Part shown: positions 35,392 to 43,413 of the stretch, in pieces | How the letters are laid out: each line of letters opens with the position of its first letter | How positions within the stretch are numbered: position 1 is the stretch's first letter | NCBI GenBank assembly: GCA_020635855.1 | Contig: JACJYZ010000002.1 | Span: forward strand, 1,922,001-1,986,000 | DNA length: 64,000 nucleotides | Source: Flavobacteriales bacterium | GTDB lineage: Bacteria; Bacteroidota; Bacteroidia; JACJYZ01 | Direction: 5' to 3' | Position numbers and translations under genes: made by a program | The notes under the pieces: model-generated | Told to the model about the DNA's origin: nothing | The model's input: only the letters and a program-made list of their open reading frames with translations | Database searches by the model: none

Positions 35392-35803
35392 AGCAACCGG
35401 TATCGGTGGCATTTTTTTCAAGTGCGAAAATCCGGATGAAATGAAAAAATGGTACGGCGATCATTTGCGGCTGAATGTGAATGAATACGGATCACTCTTT
35501 GAATTCAGATCCGCCCGTAACCCCGAGAAGAAAGAATACCTGCAATGGAGTCCCTTCAAAAAAGACACCACCTACTTCCAGCCTTCGGAAAAAGAATTCA
35601 TGCTGAACTACCGGGTGGAAAACATCGAAGCGCTGGTAGAAGAACTCCGGCAAAACGGTGTAACGATCTGCGATGAAATCGAGTCGTACTCATACGGAAA
35701 ATTCGTACATATACTGGATCCCGAAAACAATAAAATCGAATTATGGGAACCGGTTGACGAAGTATTTACAGAAACACAGGAAGGACAAACGACACAGTCC
35801 TAA
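35372..35803 (+). CDS. VOC family (glyoxalase-like) protein
   Basis: This 143-residue protein has the vicinal-oxygen-chelate fold: GIGGIFFKCENPDEMKKWYGDHL at residues 11-33, FMLNYRVENIEALVEELRQNGV in the second half, and a C-terminal FVHILDPENNKIELWEP with the metal-ligand Glu (LWEP). These features fit the fosfomycin-resistance or glyoxalase-I-like VOC enzymes, but the substrate cannot be told from sequence. The start lies 20 bases inside the preceding Fe-S gene, so the two are probably translated together. Confidence 0.9.
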   Translation: MENKKGKATGIGGIFFKCENPDEMKKWYGDHLRLNVNEYGSLFEFRSARNPEKKEYLQWSPFKKDTTYFQPSEKEFMLNYRVENIEALVEELRQNGVTICDEIESYSYGKFVHILDPENNKIELWEPVDEVFTETQEGQTTQS

Positions 35804-35904
35804 ACGCATCAGCCCGTAACCACCGAACAACTTCCGACAGGACACATCCAGGAAAGTATTTATATATATATTCCCCGTCAAAACCGTAACCCCGTTTTCA
35901 TGTC

Positions 35905-36369
35905 ATGGAACAAAAACCGCTTGATTCACCGGAATTCACAAGTACCAACCCGAATACGGAACTTTCTCTGAGTACCGTAGCCGCTGATCACCTGAAAAGA
36001 ACCGCCAAATGGGCCCGTTTCCTTTCCATCCTCGGCTTTGTTTTCATCGGCCTGATGGTGCTTGTCGCCTTTTTTGCCGGTGGAATGATGGCCCTCGCAA
36101 CTCAGGGAATGGTGAACTCCAGTGTTGTCACCATCATCTATCTTATGATGGCCGCGTTCTGCTTTTTCCCAGTTTATTTTTTGTTCAGTTTTTCAAGCAA
36201 AACCCTGAGGGCCGTTGACTCATACGATGCAACGGAACTGGGAGAAGCACTCTCCAACCTTCGCAGATACTTCCAGTTCATCGGCATTCTGGCTGCCATC
36301 TATCTCGGATTTATGGCCATCGTCATTCTCTTCAGTTTTCTTGGCGGCATGATGTCTGCAGCATTCTAA
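35905..36369 (+). CDS. DUF5362 family membrane protein
   Basis: This 154-residue protein fits the DUF5362 family of Bacteroidota: a polar N-terminal part (residues 1-35), then membrane segments at about 38-63, 73-93 and 123-147 with the signature YFLFSFSSKTLRAVDSYDATELGEALSNLRRYFQF between them (given here as the stretch 91-125). Function unknown. It stands alone and points towards the minus-strand thioredoxin gene, which ends 5 bases after its stop. Confidence 0.85.
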   Translation: MEQKPLDSPEFTSTNPNTELSLSTVAADHLKRTAKWARFLSILGFVFIGLMVLVAFFAGGMMALATQGMVNSSVVTIIYLMMAAFCFFPVYFLFSFSSKTLRAVDSYDATELGEALSNLRRYFQFIGILAAIYLGFMAIVILFSFLGGMMSAAF

Positions 36370-36374
36370 TCTAC

Positions 36375-36674
36375 TCACGCAGCATGTGCTTCGATGACCT
36401 GCCGGAGTTGTCCGGCAGGCATCACACCTGATTGTTTCCAACGCACTTGCCCCTCCCGAAAGAGAATCAGCGTCGGAACACCCTGCACACCATAAGCCAT
36501 GGCTGCTTGCGGATTTTTATCCACATCCACTTTCAGGATCGTCAACCGGTCACCCATCTGAGCCTTCAGATCATCCAGGATGGGTGCCATCATCTTGCAT
36601 GGTCCGCACCATGTGGCATAAAAATCCACCAATACCGGTTGTGATCCCTTGATCAGTTCATTGAAAGTTGCCAT
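36375..36674 (-). CDS. trxA: thioredoxin
   Basis: From the ATG at 36674 this is a 99-residue thioredoxin with the active site WCGPCKM (Cys23 and Cys26), the cis-Pro loop GVQGVPTLILF near residue 68-78 and Lys/Asp residues as usual. It is the last gene of the minus-strand sulfur locus and would keep persulfide or disulfide intermediates on the rhodanese and dioxygenase proteins reduced (inference from context). An upstream in-frame ATG (36737) would add 21 polar residues and overlap the next gene by 28 bases. Confidence 0.95.
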   Translation of the reverse strand: MATFNELIKGSQPVLVDFYATWCGPCKMMAPILDDLKAQMGDRLTILKVDVDKNPQAAMAYGVQGVPTLILFREGQVRWKQSGVMPAGQLRQVIEAHAA

Positions 36675-36709
36675 ATCGTCACTCCTTTCTGTTTTGTCTT
36701 TGATGACTT

Positions 36710-37021
36710 TCACAACATCGCATTCACCTGATGCCATCCGCCACCGTTCTCACATTCCACACCGTGGCGACGCAACAGGGATGCTGCCTGACCACTGCGC
36801 ATGCCCGATGCACAGCACACCACCACCGGCTTGTTAAGTTTCTTGATCTTTTCCACATGCCCTTCCAACGTATGTAATGGAATGTTCCTGGAGCCGGCCA
36901 CATGCCCACCCCTGTACTCATCCACACTGCGAACATCAATAACCACGGCACCATTGGCCAGCATTTCCTGCACCTTTTCAGAAGCACCACCGCCTCCGAA
37001 CAACATATTAAGAATTCCCAT
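36710..37021 (-). CDS. single-domain rhodanese (sulfurtransferase)
   Basis: This 103-residue protein is one rhodanese domain: AVVIDVRSVDEYRGGHVAGSRNIPL (about residues 25-49) and the active-site loop CASGMRSG with catalytic Cys70. The loop length (6 residues) is that of sulfurtransferases rather than phosphatases. It lies between the thioredoxin gene and the CstB-like gene on the same strand and likely moves sulfane sulfur between low-molecular thiols, the persulfide dioxygenase and thioredoxin. Confidence 0.93.
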   Translation of the reverse strand: MGILNMLFGGGGASEKVQEMLANGAVVIDVRSVDEYRGGHVAGSRNIPLHTLEGHVEKIKKLNKPVVVCCASGMRSGQAASLLRRHGVECENGGGWHQVNAML

Positions 37022-37057
37022 ATCTGTAGTGTTTATTTGGTTGTTAGATTTTATTCT

Positions 37058-38419
37058 TCAAGCGGATAATGGCATTCGCTCCATCCATGTCTTAATGCGA
37101 TTACCCAGGTCATACACATGGCGCCCCGGAAAAGCCCGCTCCAGGATACTCGTCCCGATGGCCGACCTGTAGCCACCGGCACAATGCACCACCACCGGCG
37201 CTTCACCATTGACTTCCTTCACCCTTTCCCTGAGTTCCGACAAGGGTATGTTCACCGCATGCGAGAATACAGGACCGGCAGCGTGTTCACCTTCCTGGCG
37301 TATGTCTATTATGACATAGTTGCCATATGCATCTTCAAAAGCATCGTGTTCCAACTCGCTCGAAATGACACCCTCCATCTCCGATACCACCATCACGCCT
37401 TTTACCAGGGCGTCATATCCGATAGACGCCAGCCTTGCCAATGCTGCCTTCCGGGACGATTCTTCCTCAACAACAAGGTAGAACTTTTCGTCGGGGGCCA
37501 CCACCGCTCCGACCCATGTTTCAAACTTGTCGGTTGCACTGTAAGGCACGTTCAATGCCCCCGGCATGTGGCCCGATCTGAATTTCGATGCGGGCCTGGC
37601 ATCCACCACCAATACATCCGGCTTCCATCCAGGCTGATATGCAACCACGGGAATCCAGGCGAAATCAGGCTTCAGATCCGGGGCACCATCTTTATTCAGG
37701 CGCACATCATACCCGAAGTATTTCGGAATGAACGGTTGTCCTTCCAGCAAAGCCTTGACAAAATCATCCTCACTCATTTCCTGCATGGACCAGTTGGAAA
37801 CACGTTCCACTCCGATGGTGCTGCTCAATTGATCGCTCAGGTTCTTGCCGCACAATGAACCCGCCCCATGTGCCGGATAAACTTTCACATCATCGCCAAG
37901 TTTCAGAAAACGATGGTGCAGGGTATGGTACATCATGCGGGCCAATTCTTCCCTCCGGGCGGTAAGATTCCCGGCATTCTCGCGCAGGTCGGGACGACCA
38001 CAATCTCCAATGAACAAAGAGTCGCCGGTAAACACCGCCTCGTCTTTTCCTGCCTCATTCACTGCCACCAGGCTGATGCTGTCCGGGGAATGACCGGGTG
38101 TGTATAATACCCGTATTGTGACTGCTCCCAGGGGAACCACTTCCCCATCGCCAACCTTGATGTGCGGATATCCCGCCCCAAGATCCTGATGAACATAAAT
38201 GCCAGCTCCTTTCTCTTTGTGGATCTGAAAGTGACTGCTTACAAAATCAGCATGTGGATGCGTTTCAAAAACCTTGGTGATCTTCGCACCATGATTCTGA
38301 GCGAATGTATAGTACGGTTGCGGATCGCGGCCCGGATCAACCAACGCCACTTCTCCATTGCTCAAAATGGCGTAGGAAGCATGTGCCAGGTTCTTATCGT
38401 AAAATTGATGTATGGTCAT
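37058..38419 (-). CDS. CstB-like persulfide dioxygenase-sulfurtransferase (MBL fold + two rhodanese domains)
   Basis: This 453-residue protein has an N-terminal metallo-beta-lactamase domain of the persulfide dioxygenase type (about 1-240): FETHPHADFVSSH with His54, His56 and Asp58, TPGHSPDS with His110, TGDSLFIGDCGR with Asp133 and AHGAGS with His184. A pseudo-rhodanese domain (about 265-345) lacks the catalytic Cys (VVEEESSRKAA). The C-terminal rhodanese (about 365-450) has the loop HCAGGYRSA with Cys413. This order and length match Staphylococcus CstB, which turns persulfides into thiosulfate. It sits between the rhodanese gene and the TSUP transporter gene. Confidence 0.9.
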   Translation of the reverse strand: MTIHQFYDKNLAHASYAILSNGEVALVDPGRDPQPYYTFAQNHGAKITKVFETHPHADFVSSHFQIHKEKGAGIYVHQDLGAGYPHIKVGDGEVVPLGAVTIRVLYTPGHSPDSISLVAVNEAGKDEAVFTGDSLFIGDCGRPDLRENAGNLTARREELARMMYHTLHHRFLKLGDDVKVYPAHGAGSLCGKNLSDQLSSTIGVERVSNWSMQEMSEDDFVKALLEGQPFIPKYFGYDVRLNKDGAPDLKPDFAWIPVVAYQPGWKPDVLVVDARPASKFRSGHMPGALNVPYSATDKFETWVGAVVAPDEKFYLVVEEESSRKAALARLASIGYDALVKGVMVVSEMEGVISSELEHDAFEDAYGNYVIIDIRQEGEHAAGPVFSHAVNIPLSELRERVKEVNGEAPVVVHCAGGYRSAIGTSILERAFPGRHVYDLGNRIKTWMERMPLSA

Positions 38420-38430
38420 TTGAACAGGAA

Positions 38431-38802
38431 TTATCTGGTTTGAAAAAACATTTTAAGGGCGATGGCAACCAACAGGACGGCAAAGCCCTTGCGGAGTGTT
38501 ACCGCATCTACCTGCAGTGCCATTTTGCTACCCATGTAACTGCCGATCACAAACACCACTGCCATGATCAGGGCCGCCCGTACATCAAGAAAACCCTTCT
38601 TGTGGTATTCCAGGGCAGCCGCCAGACCGATGGGTAATACCATCAATCCAAGCGTGGTCCCCTGAGCAAGGTGCTGCGAATACCCCAACAGGTAGATCAG
38701 TGCCGGAATCACGATAACCCCGCCACCTAAACCCAAGAGTCCACTCAAGTAGCCTGCCGCCAGTCCGGTCGCAACCAGGATCAGTATCTGAAACATGTTC
38801 AT
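38431..38802 (-). CDS. TSUP (TauE/SafE) family sulfur-compound exporter, short form
   Basis: This 123-residue protein is about half the usual TSUP length: four membrane segments with the repeat signature GYLSGLLGLGGGVIVIPALIY near residue 15 and a second segment VGSYMGSKMAL. Half-length TSUP proteins are known to work as dimers or to pair with another half. It lies between the CstB-like gene and the DUF2892 gene and its start overlaps the DUF2892 stop (ATGA). It probably exports sulfite, thiosulfate or a related anion made by the locus. Confidence 0.85.
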   Translation of the reverse strand: MNMFQILILVATGLAAGYLSGLLGLGGGVIVIPALIYLLGYSQHLAQGTTLGLMVLPIGLAAALEYHKKGFLDVRAALIMAVVFVIGSYMGSKMALQVDAVTLRKGFAVLLVAIALKMFFQTR

Positions 38803-39008
38803 TGCTTTTCGGTTTTGCATGTCCGGATGCCGAAAGGGTAATAGAGCGGACAAAAACGGACTACGCTGGTTAACAAAAACACGACAGCCACCACCAGGGC
38901 CACAACACCCAGGGTGCCTTCTATTTTACCGGTCAGGTAGAGCGCGCCCAACAAGAGGGCGACAATCACCCTCACCCACCGATCCGTATTTCCCATGTTT
39001 GTTTTCAT
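38799..39008 (-). CDS. DUF2892 (YgaP-like membrane domain) protein
   Basis: This 69-residue protein has the DUF2892 signature: an N-terminal MGNTDRWVRVIVALLLGALYL and a second membrane helix (about 33-50) followed by VVRFCPLYYPFGI with a Cys. In E. coli YgaP the same domain is fused to a rhodanese. Here it is separate, in the same operon as the rhodanese genes. It is the first gene of the sulfur operon, behind a palindromic operator at 39082-39095 and a GATCTTTG box at 39052-39059. Confidence 0.9.
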   Translation of the reverse strand: MKTNMGNTDRWVRVIVALLLGALYLTGKIEGTLGVVALVVAVVFLLTSVVRFCPLYYPFGIRTCKTEKQ

Positions 39009-39051
39009 ATGTCAGAAGTATTGAATGTTTGTATCTGCATGATTGATGACA

Positions 39052-39095
39052 CAAAGATCCGGCGGGTGAAAAAGAAATACAGTGACACATGTCAC
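39052..39095 (-). promoter_or_regulatory. promoter and Crp/Fnr-type operator of the sulfur operon
   Basis: On the minus strand GATCTTTG (39059 to 39052) is two mismatches... more exactly one base off TAnnTTTG at the T, with the A kept. Upstream, GTGACA-CA-TGTCAC (39082-39095) is a perfect inverted repeat that also reads GTGA-N6-TCAC, the core of Crp/Fnr sites. No TTG is found at the usual upstream position. The palindrome centre is about 33 bases from the middle of the -7 box, the spacing expected for an activator at about -41.5. Confidence 0.55.
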
Positions 39096-39244
39096 AGAGG
39101 GGTGATGTTCATTTTCGTGGTTCGATGAAGTCGGGTGTGATTGACGCGACTGAAAGGAGCCATTTACCATTTACGCGACCAACGGGAGCACATCATACAA
39201 CACACACTTAACACGTCGTTCAAAATGCCGACAAACGGGTGGCA

Positions 39245-39252
39245 TACATTTG
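39245..39252 (+). promoter_or_regulatory. promoter -7 box for small secreted protein
   Basis: TACATTTG is an exact TAnnTTTG match 41 bases before the ATG at 39294. The 39082-39095 palindrome is about 150 bases upstream, so shared control is possible but not shown. Confidence 0.4.
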
Positions 39253-39293
39253 TCGTCCCTGCCTCCGCCCGTAACCGATACTTGAAGTGCTGT

Positions 39294-39485
39294 ATGAAAA
39301 ATGGAAAACGTTTGCTGCTACTGACCTGTTCACTCTGTATGATGGTCGCATCCATGCCAAACCGAAAAGATGTTGTTTCAGACAAACCTCCGATGAACAC
39401 TCACCTCTCTGCCATGAACAAATACCTACCGTTTCAGCAGTATGCCTATGGAATGGTAAAAACCTACGACCGGAAGTCGCGGTAA
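39294..39485 (+). CDS. possible small secreted protein
   Basis: From the ATG at 39294 a 63-residue product has a basic start and a hydrophobic segment (MKNGKRLLLLTCSLCMMVAS) resembling a signal peptide, followed by about 43 polar residues. It is supported by a TAnnTTTG box upstream and by its position between the sulfur operon and the Crp/Fnr gene, convergent with the latter. I do not recognise it, and it could be a chance frame. Confidence 0.4.
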   Translation: MKNGKRLLLLTCSLCMMVASMPNRKDVVSDKPPMNTHLSAMNKYLPFQQYAYGMVKTYDRKSR

Positions 39486-39497
39486 CCCGGGCCACGA

Positions 39498-40133
39498 TTA
39501 CTTCAACATCACCTTATTTCTTCCCAGCACAATCTGTCCCTGCTTCTCCAATTGTTTGAGCAGCCGGGATATCACTTCACGTGACGAATGCAGATCCGTT
39601 GCAATCTCCTGGTGGGTCAGGCTCAGTTCATTTTGACCGGAAGCTTCGGCACGGCTGTGCAAGTATTCCACCAAGCGCTGATCCAGCTGCTTGAATGCAA
39701 TGCTGTCAATGGTCTGAAGCAGTTCATTCATCCGCTGCTGGTAGGTTTGCATCACAAACGCTTTCCAATCGGGGTAGGCCTGCATCCATTCATCCATCTT
39801 TTCAATGGGAATCGCCACAAATGCGGTGTGTTCTTCTGCAATAGCCCTGATCTCACTGGGTCTTTGTCCCATGCAACAATTCAACGATAAAGCGCAGGTT
39901 TGTCCGGGATGCAGGTAATAAAGAAAAAGCTCGCCACCATCATCATCTTCCCTCATGATCTTAATGGCCCCTTGCACCACAAGCGGTATGGTTTTGATAT
40001 ACTGCCCGAAATCGATCAGTTGTGAACCTTCCGGGATCGACATGTACCTTCCTGATTGTGCGATCTCGTCCATAAGCCGTGGATCACCCAGAACGGGAAA
40101 GTGCAAACGAAGCAGTTCCTTGATTTCTTCCAT
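39498..40133 (-). CDS. Crp/Fnr family transcriptional regulator
   Basis: This 211-residue protein has an N-terminal cyclic-nucleotide-binding-like beta-roll (about residues 1-115), a long dimer helix and a C-terminal winged helix (about 150-208) with LSLTHQEIATDLHSSREVISRLLKQLEKQG. It has Cys residues in TCALSLNCCMGQR (about 94-106), a feature of the group often found next to rhodanese and persulfide genes in Bacteroidota, and a conceivable sensor for sulfane sulfur or redox state. It is encoded 5' of the persulfide locus on the same strand, and its likely operators are the TGACA-N2-TGTCA sites. Confidence 0.9.
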   Translation of the reverse strand: MEEIKELLRLHFPVLGDPRLMDEIAQSGRYMSIPEGSQLIDFGQYIKTIPLVVQGAIKIMREDDDGGELFLYYLHPGQTCALSLNCCMGQRPSEIRAIAEEHTAFVAIPIEKMDEWMQAYPDWKAFVMQTYQQRMNELLQTIDSIAFKQLDQRLVEYLHSRAEASGQNELSLTHQEIATDLHSSREVISRLLKQLEKQGQIVLGRNKVMLK

Positions 40134-40293
40134 GAGGTAAAATTAGAAAATGTCGGGCTGGCGCATTCCATAAAAGACAAAACGTCGTATTGATTTGCTT
40201 TGATCTCTCAATAGCGGTCAAAATGTCCACGCCCATGGATCCGGCTCAACATCTTTCCGGTCAATCTGTCCTGATTCGGAACTTGGAAAGCTC

Positions 40294-40324
40294 TTTGATC
40301 CATTCAAAGCGTTGCTTTCATTTG
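40294..40324 (+). promoter_or_regulatory. promoter for clpB
   Basis: TTTG at 40294-40297 is separated by 19 bases from TTCATTTG at 40317-40324, one mismatch from TAnnTTTG. It lies 37 bases before the clpB ATG. No CIRCE-like inverted repeat was seen nearby. Confidence 0.5.
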
Positions 40325-40361
40325 GGAAGCAGAAACAGAATCCAACAAGAAAACCAGAAAT

Positions 40362-42983
40362 ATGAACCTGAATCAATTCACCCTTAAATCACAGGAAGCC
40401 CTGCAAAAGGCGCAACAGATTGCACAGGGCAACCAACAACAGGCCATCGAACCGGCACATATCCTGAAAGGGATTCTGTCGGTGGATGAGCATGTGACCC
40501 CCTTCCTGCTGAAGAAACTGAACGTCAACCTCGATGCCGTGAGCAAAGCGGTTGATGCGATCATTGCATCCTTTCCGAAGGTAAGCACCAATGAACATTA
40601 CCTGTCGAGAAACGGAAATGCCGTGGTGCAGAAAGCGCTTCAACTGATGTCGGAATTCAAGGATGAGTTCGTATCCATCGAACACCTGTTGCTGGCCATC
40701 CTGGGCACCAGCGACCAAACATCTCAGTTGCTAAAAGACAGCGGTGTAACAGAAAAAGACCTGAAGGCGGCCATTACCGACCTCCGCAAGGGATCACGCG
40801 TAACAAGCCATAGTGCCGAAGAATCATACAATGCCCTGAACAAGTACGCCATCAACCTCAATGAAATGGCGCGTACGGGCAAACTGGATCCGGTCATCGG
40901 AAGGGATGAAGAGATCAGACGTGTGTTGCAGATCTTGTCGCGACGGACCAAAAACAACCCGATCCTGATCGGTGAACCTGGCGTGGGTAAAACTGCAATC
41001 GCCGAAGGTATTGCACACCGCATCATCAACGGTGATGTGCCGGAGAACCTCAAATCCAAACAAATCTTCTCACTCGATATGGGTGCACTTGTGGCAGGCG
41101 CCAAGTACAAAGGTGAATTCGAAGAACGCCTCAAGGCCGTTGTCAAGGAAGTAACCGGCGCCGAAGGCGAGATCGTGCTTTTTATTGATGAAATACACAC
41201 CCTTGTTGGGGCAGGTGGCGGTGAAGGCGCCATGGACGCCGCGAACATATTGAAACCCGCCCTGGCAAGGGGAGAACTCCGGGCAATAGGTGCTACGACA
41301 CTGGCTGAGTACCAAAAGTATTTTGAGAAAGACAAGGCACTGGAACGACGGTTCCAGAAAGTCACCATTGATGAACCGGATGGCAATGATGCCATTTCCA
41401 TCCTGCGCGGACTGAAGGAAAAATACGAGACGCACCATAAAGTGCGCATCAAAGACGAAGCGATCATTGCTGCGGTGGAATTGTCACAACGCTACATCAC
41501 CGACCGGTTTCTTCCGGATAAGGCCATTGACCTGATGGATGAAGCCGCATCAAAACTGCGCATGGAAATCAACTCCATGCCGGCGGAATTGGATGAAGTG
41601 GAGCGCAAGATCCGCCAGCTGGAAATCGAACGCGAAGCCATCAAACGGGAAAAAGACGAAAAGAAACTGAAAAACCTTTCCGAGGAAATCGCCAACCTGA
41701 GTGAAGAAAGAAATGATCTGAAAGCCAAATGGCAGGCGGAAAAGGAAATCGTGGAAGGCATTCAGAAATGCAAGGAAGACATCGAACAGTACAAACTGGA
41801 AGCCGAACAACAGGAACGCGCGGGCAATTACGAACGCGTGGCCGAGCTGCGGTACGGCAAGATCAAGGAAGCTGAGAACCAACTGGAAGTATACAAGCAA
41901 AAGCTGGAGACCGAGCAAAAAGGCAGCAAGATGATCAAGGAAGAAGTGGATGCCGAAGACATCGCCGCAGTGGTTTCCAACTGGACCGGCATTCCCGTAA
42001 CCAAGATGCTGCAAAGCGAAAAGGATAAATTGTTGCACCTGGAAGATGAATTACACAAACGGGTCATCGGCCAGGATGAAGCCATCACCGCCGTATCGGA
42101 TGCGGTGCGGAGAAGCCGTGCCGGTTTACAGGATGAGAAACGCCCCATCGGTTCATTCATCTTCCTTGGAACCACAGGCGTAGGTAAAACCGAACTGGCC
42201 AAAGCGCTGGCCGGCTACCTGTTCAACGACGAGAACCTGATGACCCGCATTGACATGAGTGAATTCCAGGAACGCCATGCGGTATCACGACTGGTTGGTG
42301 CCCCTCCGGGATATGTGGGATACGATGAAGGCGGACAGTTAACGGAAGCCGTCAGACGTAAACCGTATAGCGTAATCCTTTTGGATGAGATTGAAAAGGC
42401 GCACCCCGACGTATTCAATGTGCTGCTCCAGGTGTTGGATGATGGTCGGCTTACGGACAACAAAGGACGTGTGGCCAATTTCAAGAACACCATCATCATC
42501 ATGACATCCAACCTGGGGTCGGATATCATTCGGGAAAACTTCGAGAAACTGAACGACAAAAACCGCGAGGTGATCATGAACAGCACCCGCACCGAAGTGA
42601 TGGCACTGCTGAAAAAGTCGATGCGGCCGGAATTCCTGAACCGCGTGGATGAGGTGATCATGTTCGAACCGCTGTCCTCAAAGCACATTCACGACATTGT
42701 GAAGCTCCAGCTCAATTTGCTGCAAAAACAGGTATTGAAGCAGGACATCAAACTGACAGCTTCCGATGATGTGATTCAATACATCAGTGAGAAAGGATTT
42801 GATCCGCAATTCGGCGCACGTCCCATCAAACGTCTGATCCAAAAGGAAGTGCTGAACAGCCTGTCGAAAGCGCTGCTGGCAGGTGAAGTGGAAAAAGGTC
42901 AGGATGTGGTGATGGATGTTTTCGATAACCAAATCGTTTTCAGAAAACCCATCAAAAAAGGCGAGAAGTTGCAAAAGGCCTGA
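40362..42983 (+). CDS. clpB: ATP-dependent chaperone ClpB
   Basis: This 873-residue protein has the ClpB order: Clp N domain (about 1-145), AAA-1 with Walker A GEPGVGKT (204-211) and Walker B VLFIDEIHTLVG, the coiled-coil middle domain (about 400-530), and AAA-2 with Walker A GTTGVGKT (603-610), Walker B SVILLDEIEKAHPDVFN and arginine-finger region. The middle domain and the absence of a ClpP-binding loop separate ClpB from ClpA/ClpC. With DnaK it pulls proteins out of aggregates. Length is normal. A strong terminator follows. Confidence 0.97.
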   Translation: MNLNQFTLKSQEALQKAQQIAQGNQQQAIEPAHILKGILSVDEHVTPFLLKKLNVNLDAVSKAVDAIIASFPKVSTNEHYLSRNGNAVVQKALQLMSEFKDEFVSIEHLLLAILGTSDQTSQLLKDSGVTEKDLKAAITDLRKGSRVTSHSAEESYNALNKYAINLNEMARTGKLDPVIGRDEEIRRVLQILSRRTKNNPILIGEPGVGKTAIAEGIAHRIINGDVPENLKSKQIFSLDMGALVAGAKYKGEFEERLKAVVKEVTGAEGEIVLFIDEIHTLVGAGGGEGAMDAANILKPALARGELRAIGATTLAEYQKYFEKDKALERRFQKVTIDEPDGNDAISILRGLKEKYETHHKVRIKDEAIIAAVELSQRYITDRFLPDKAIDLMDEAASKLRMEINSMPAELDEVERKIRQLEIEREAIKREKDEKKLKNLSEEIANLSEERNDLKAKWQAEKEIVEGIQKCKEDIEQYKLEAEQQERAGNYERVAELRYGKIKEAENQLEVYKQKLETEQKGSKMIKEEVDAEDIAAVVSNWTGIPVTKMLQSEKDKLLHLEDELHKRVIGQDEAITAVSDAVRRSRAGLQDEKRPIGSFIFLGTTGVGKTELAKALAGYLFNDENLMTRIDMSEFQERHAVSRLVGAPPGYVGYDEGGQLTEAVRRKPYSVILLDEIEKAHPDVFNVLLQVLDDGRLTDNKGRVANFKNTIIIMTSNLGSDIIRENFEKLNDKNREVIMNSTRTEVMALLKKSMRPEFLNRVDEVIMFEPLSSKHIHDIVKLQLNLLQKQVLKQDIKLTASDDVIQYISEKGFDPQFGARPIKRLIQKEVLNSLSKALLAGEVEKGQDVVMDVFDNQIVFRKPIKKGEKLQKA

Positions 42984-43003
42984 TCGCATCATAGTTCCAT
43001 TTG

Positions 43004-43031
43004 AAAAGGCGTCAGATCTGGCGCCTTTTTT
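43004..43031 (+). terminator. rho-independent terminator of clpB
   Basis: AAAAGGCG (43004-43011) pairs with CGCCTTTT (43022-43029), followed by more T residues. It lies 21 bases after the clpB stop. Confidence 0.85.
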
Positions 43032-43306
43032 TCATTCATTTCACCCCTCATCGCCTACACTTCGATTCAAAAGTATTTACCCGGATTATTTGCTCTAAAA
43101 CATAGCTCCGACTCACTTGCGGTCACAATCCGCCACATTGCTTAACGCCCCTTTGGACAGCACGAGTCAACGCCACATTTATGCACCCCATCGGCATAAC
43201 ACGGAAATCAAAAGCCTAGTTATACATAATTACCCTGTCAAAATATCCGGGTTAAAAATTGCGAATATCCATATCTCTTAGTACATTGGTTACGTAAGTG
43301 TAGTAT

Positions 43307-43348
43307 AGTTAGTCCGTATTCTTATTTGAAGAGTTAGTCCGTATTCTT
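43307..43348 (+). repeat. 17-base direct repeat upstream of the broken adhesin gene
   Basis: AGTTAGTCCGTATTCTT occurs at 43307-43323 and again exactly at 43332-43348, 25 bases apart. It lies 66-107 bases before the 43414 ATG. The rest of the gap 43032-43413 holds nothing I can identify. Confidence 0.75.
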
Positions 43349-43413
43349 TTTCGGAGGGTGTTTGTGTGTCGCCTCTCCCGAGCGCCCACCGTAACTTTTA
43401 ACAACCCCATGTC

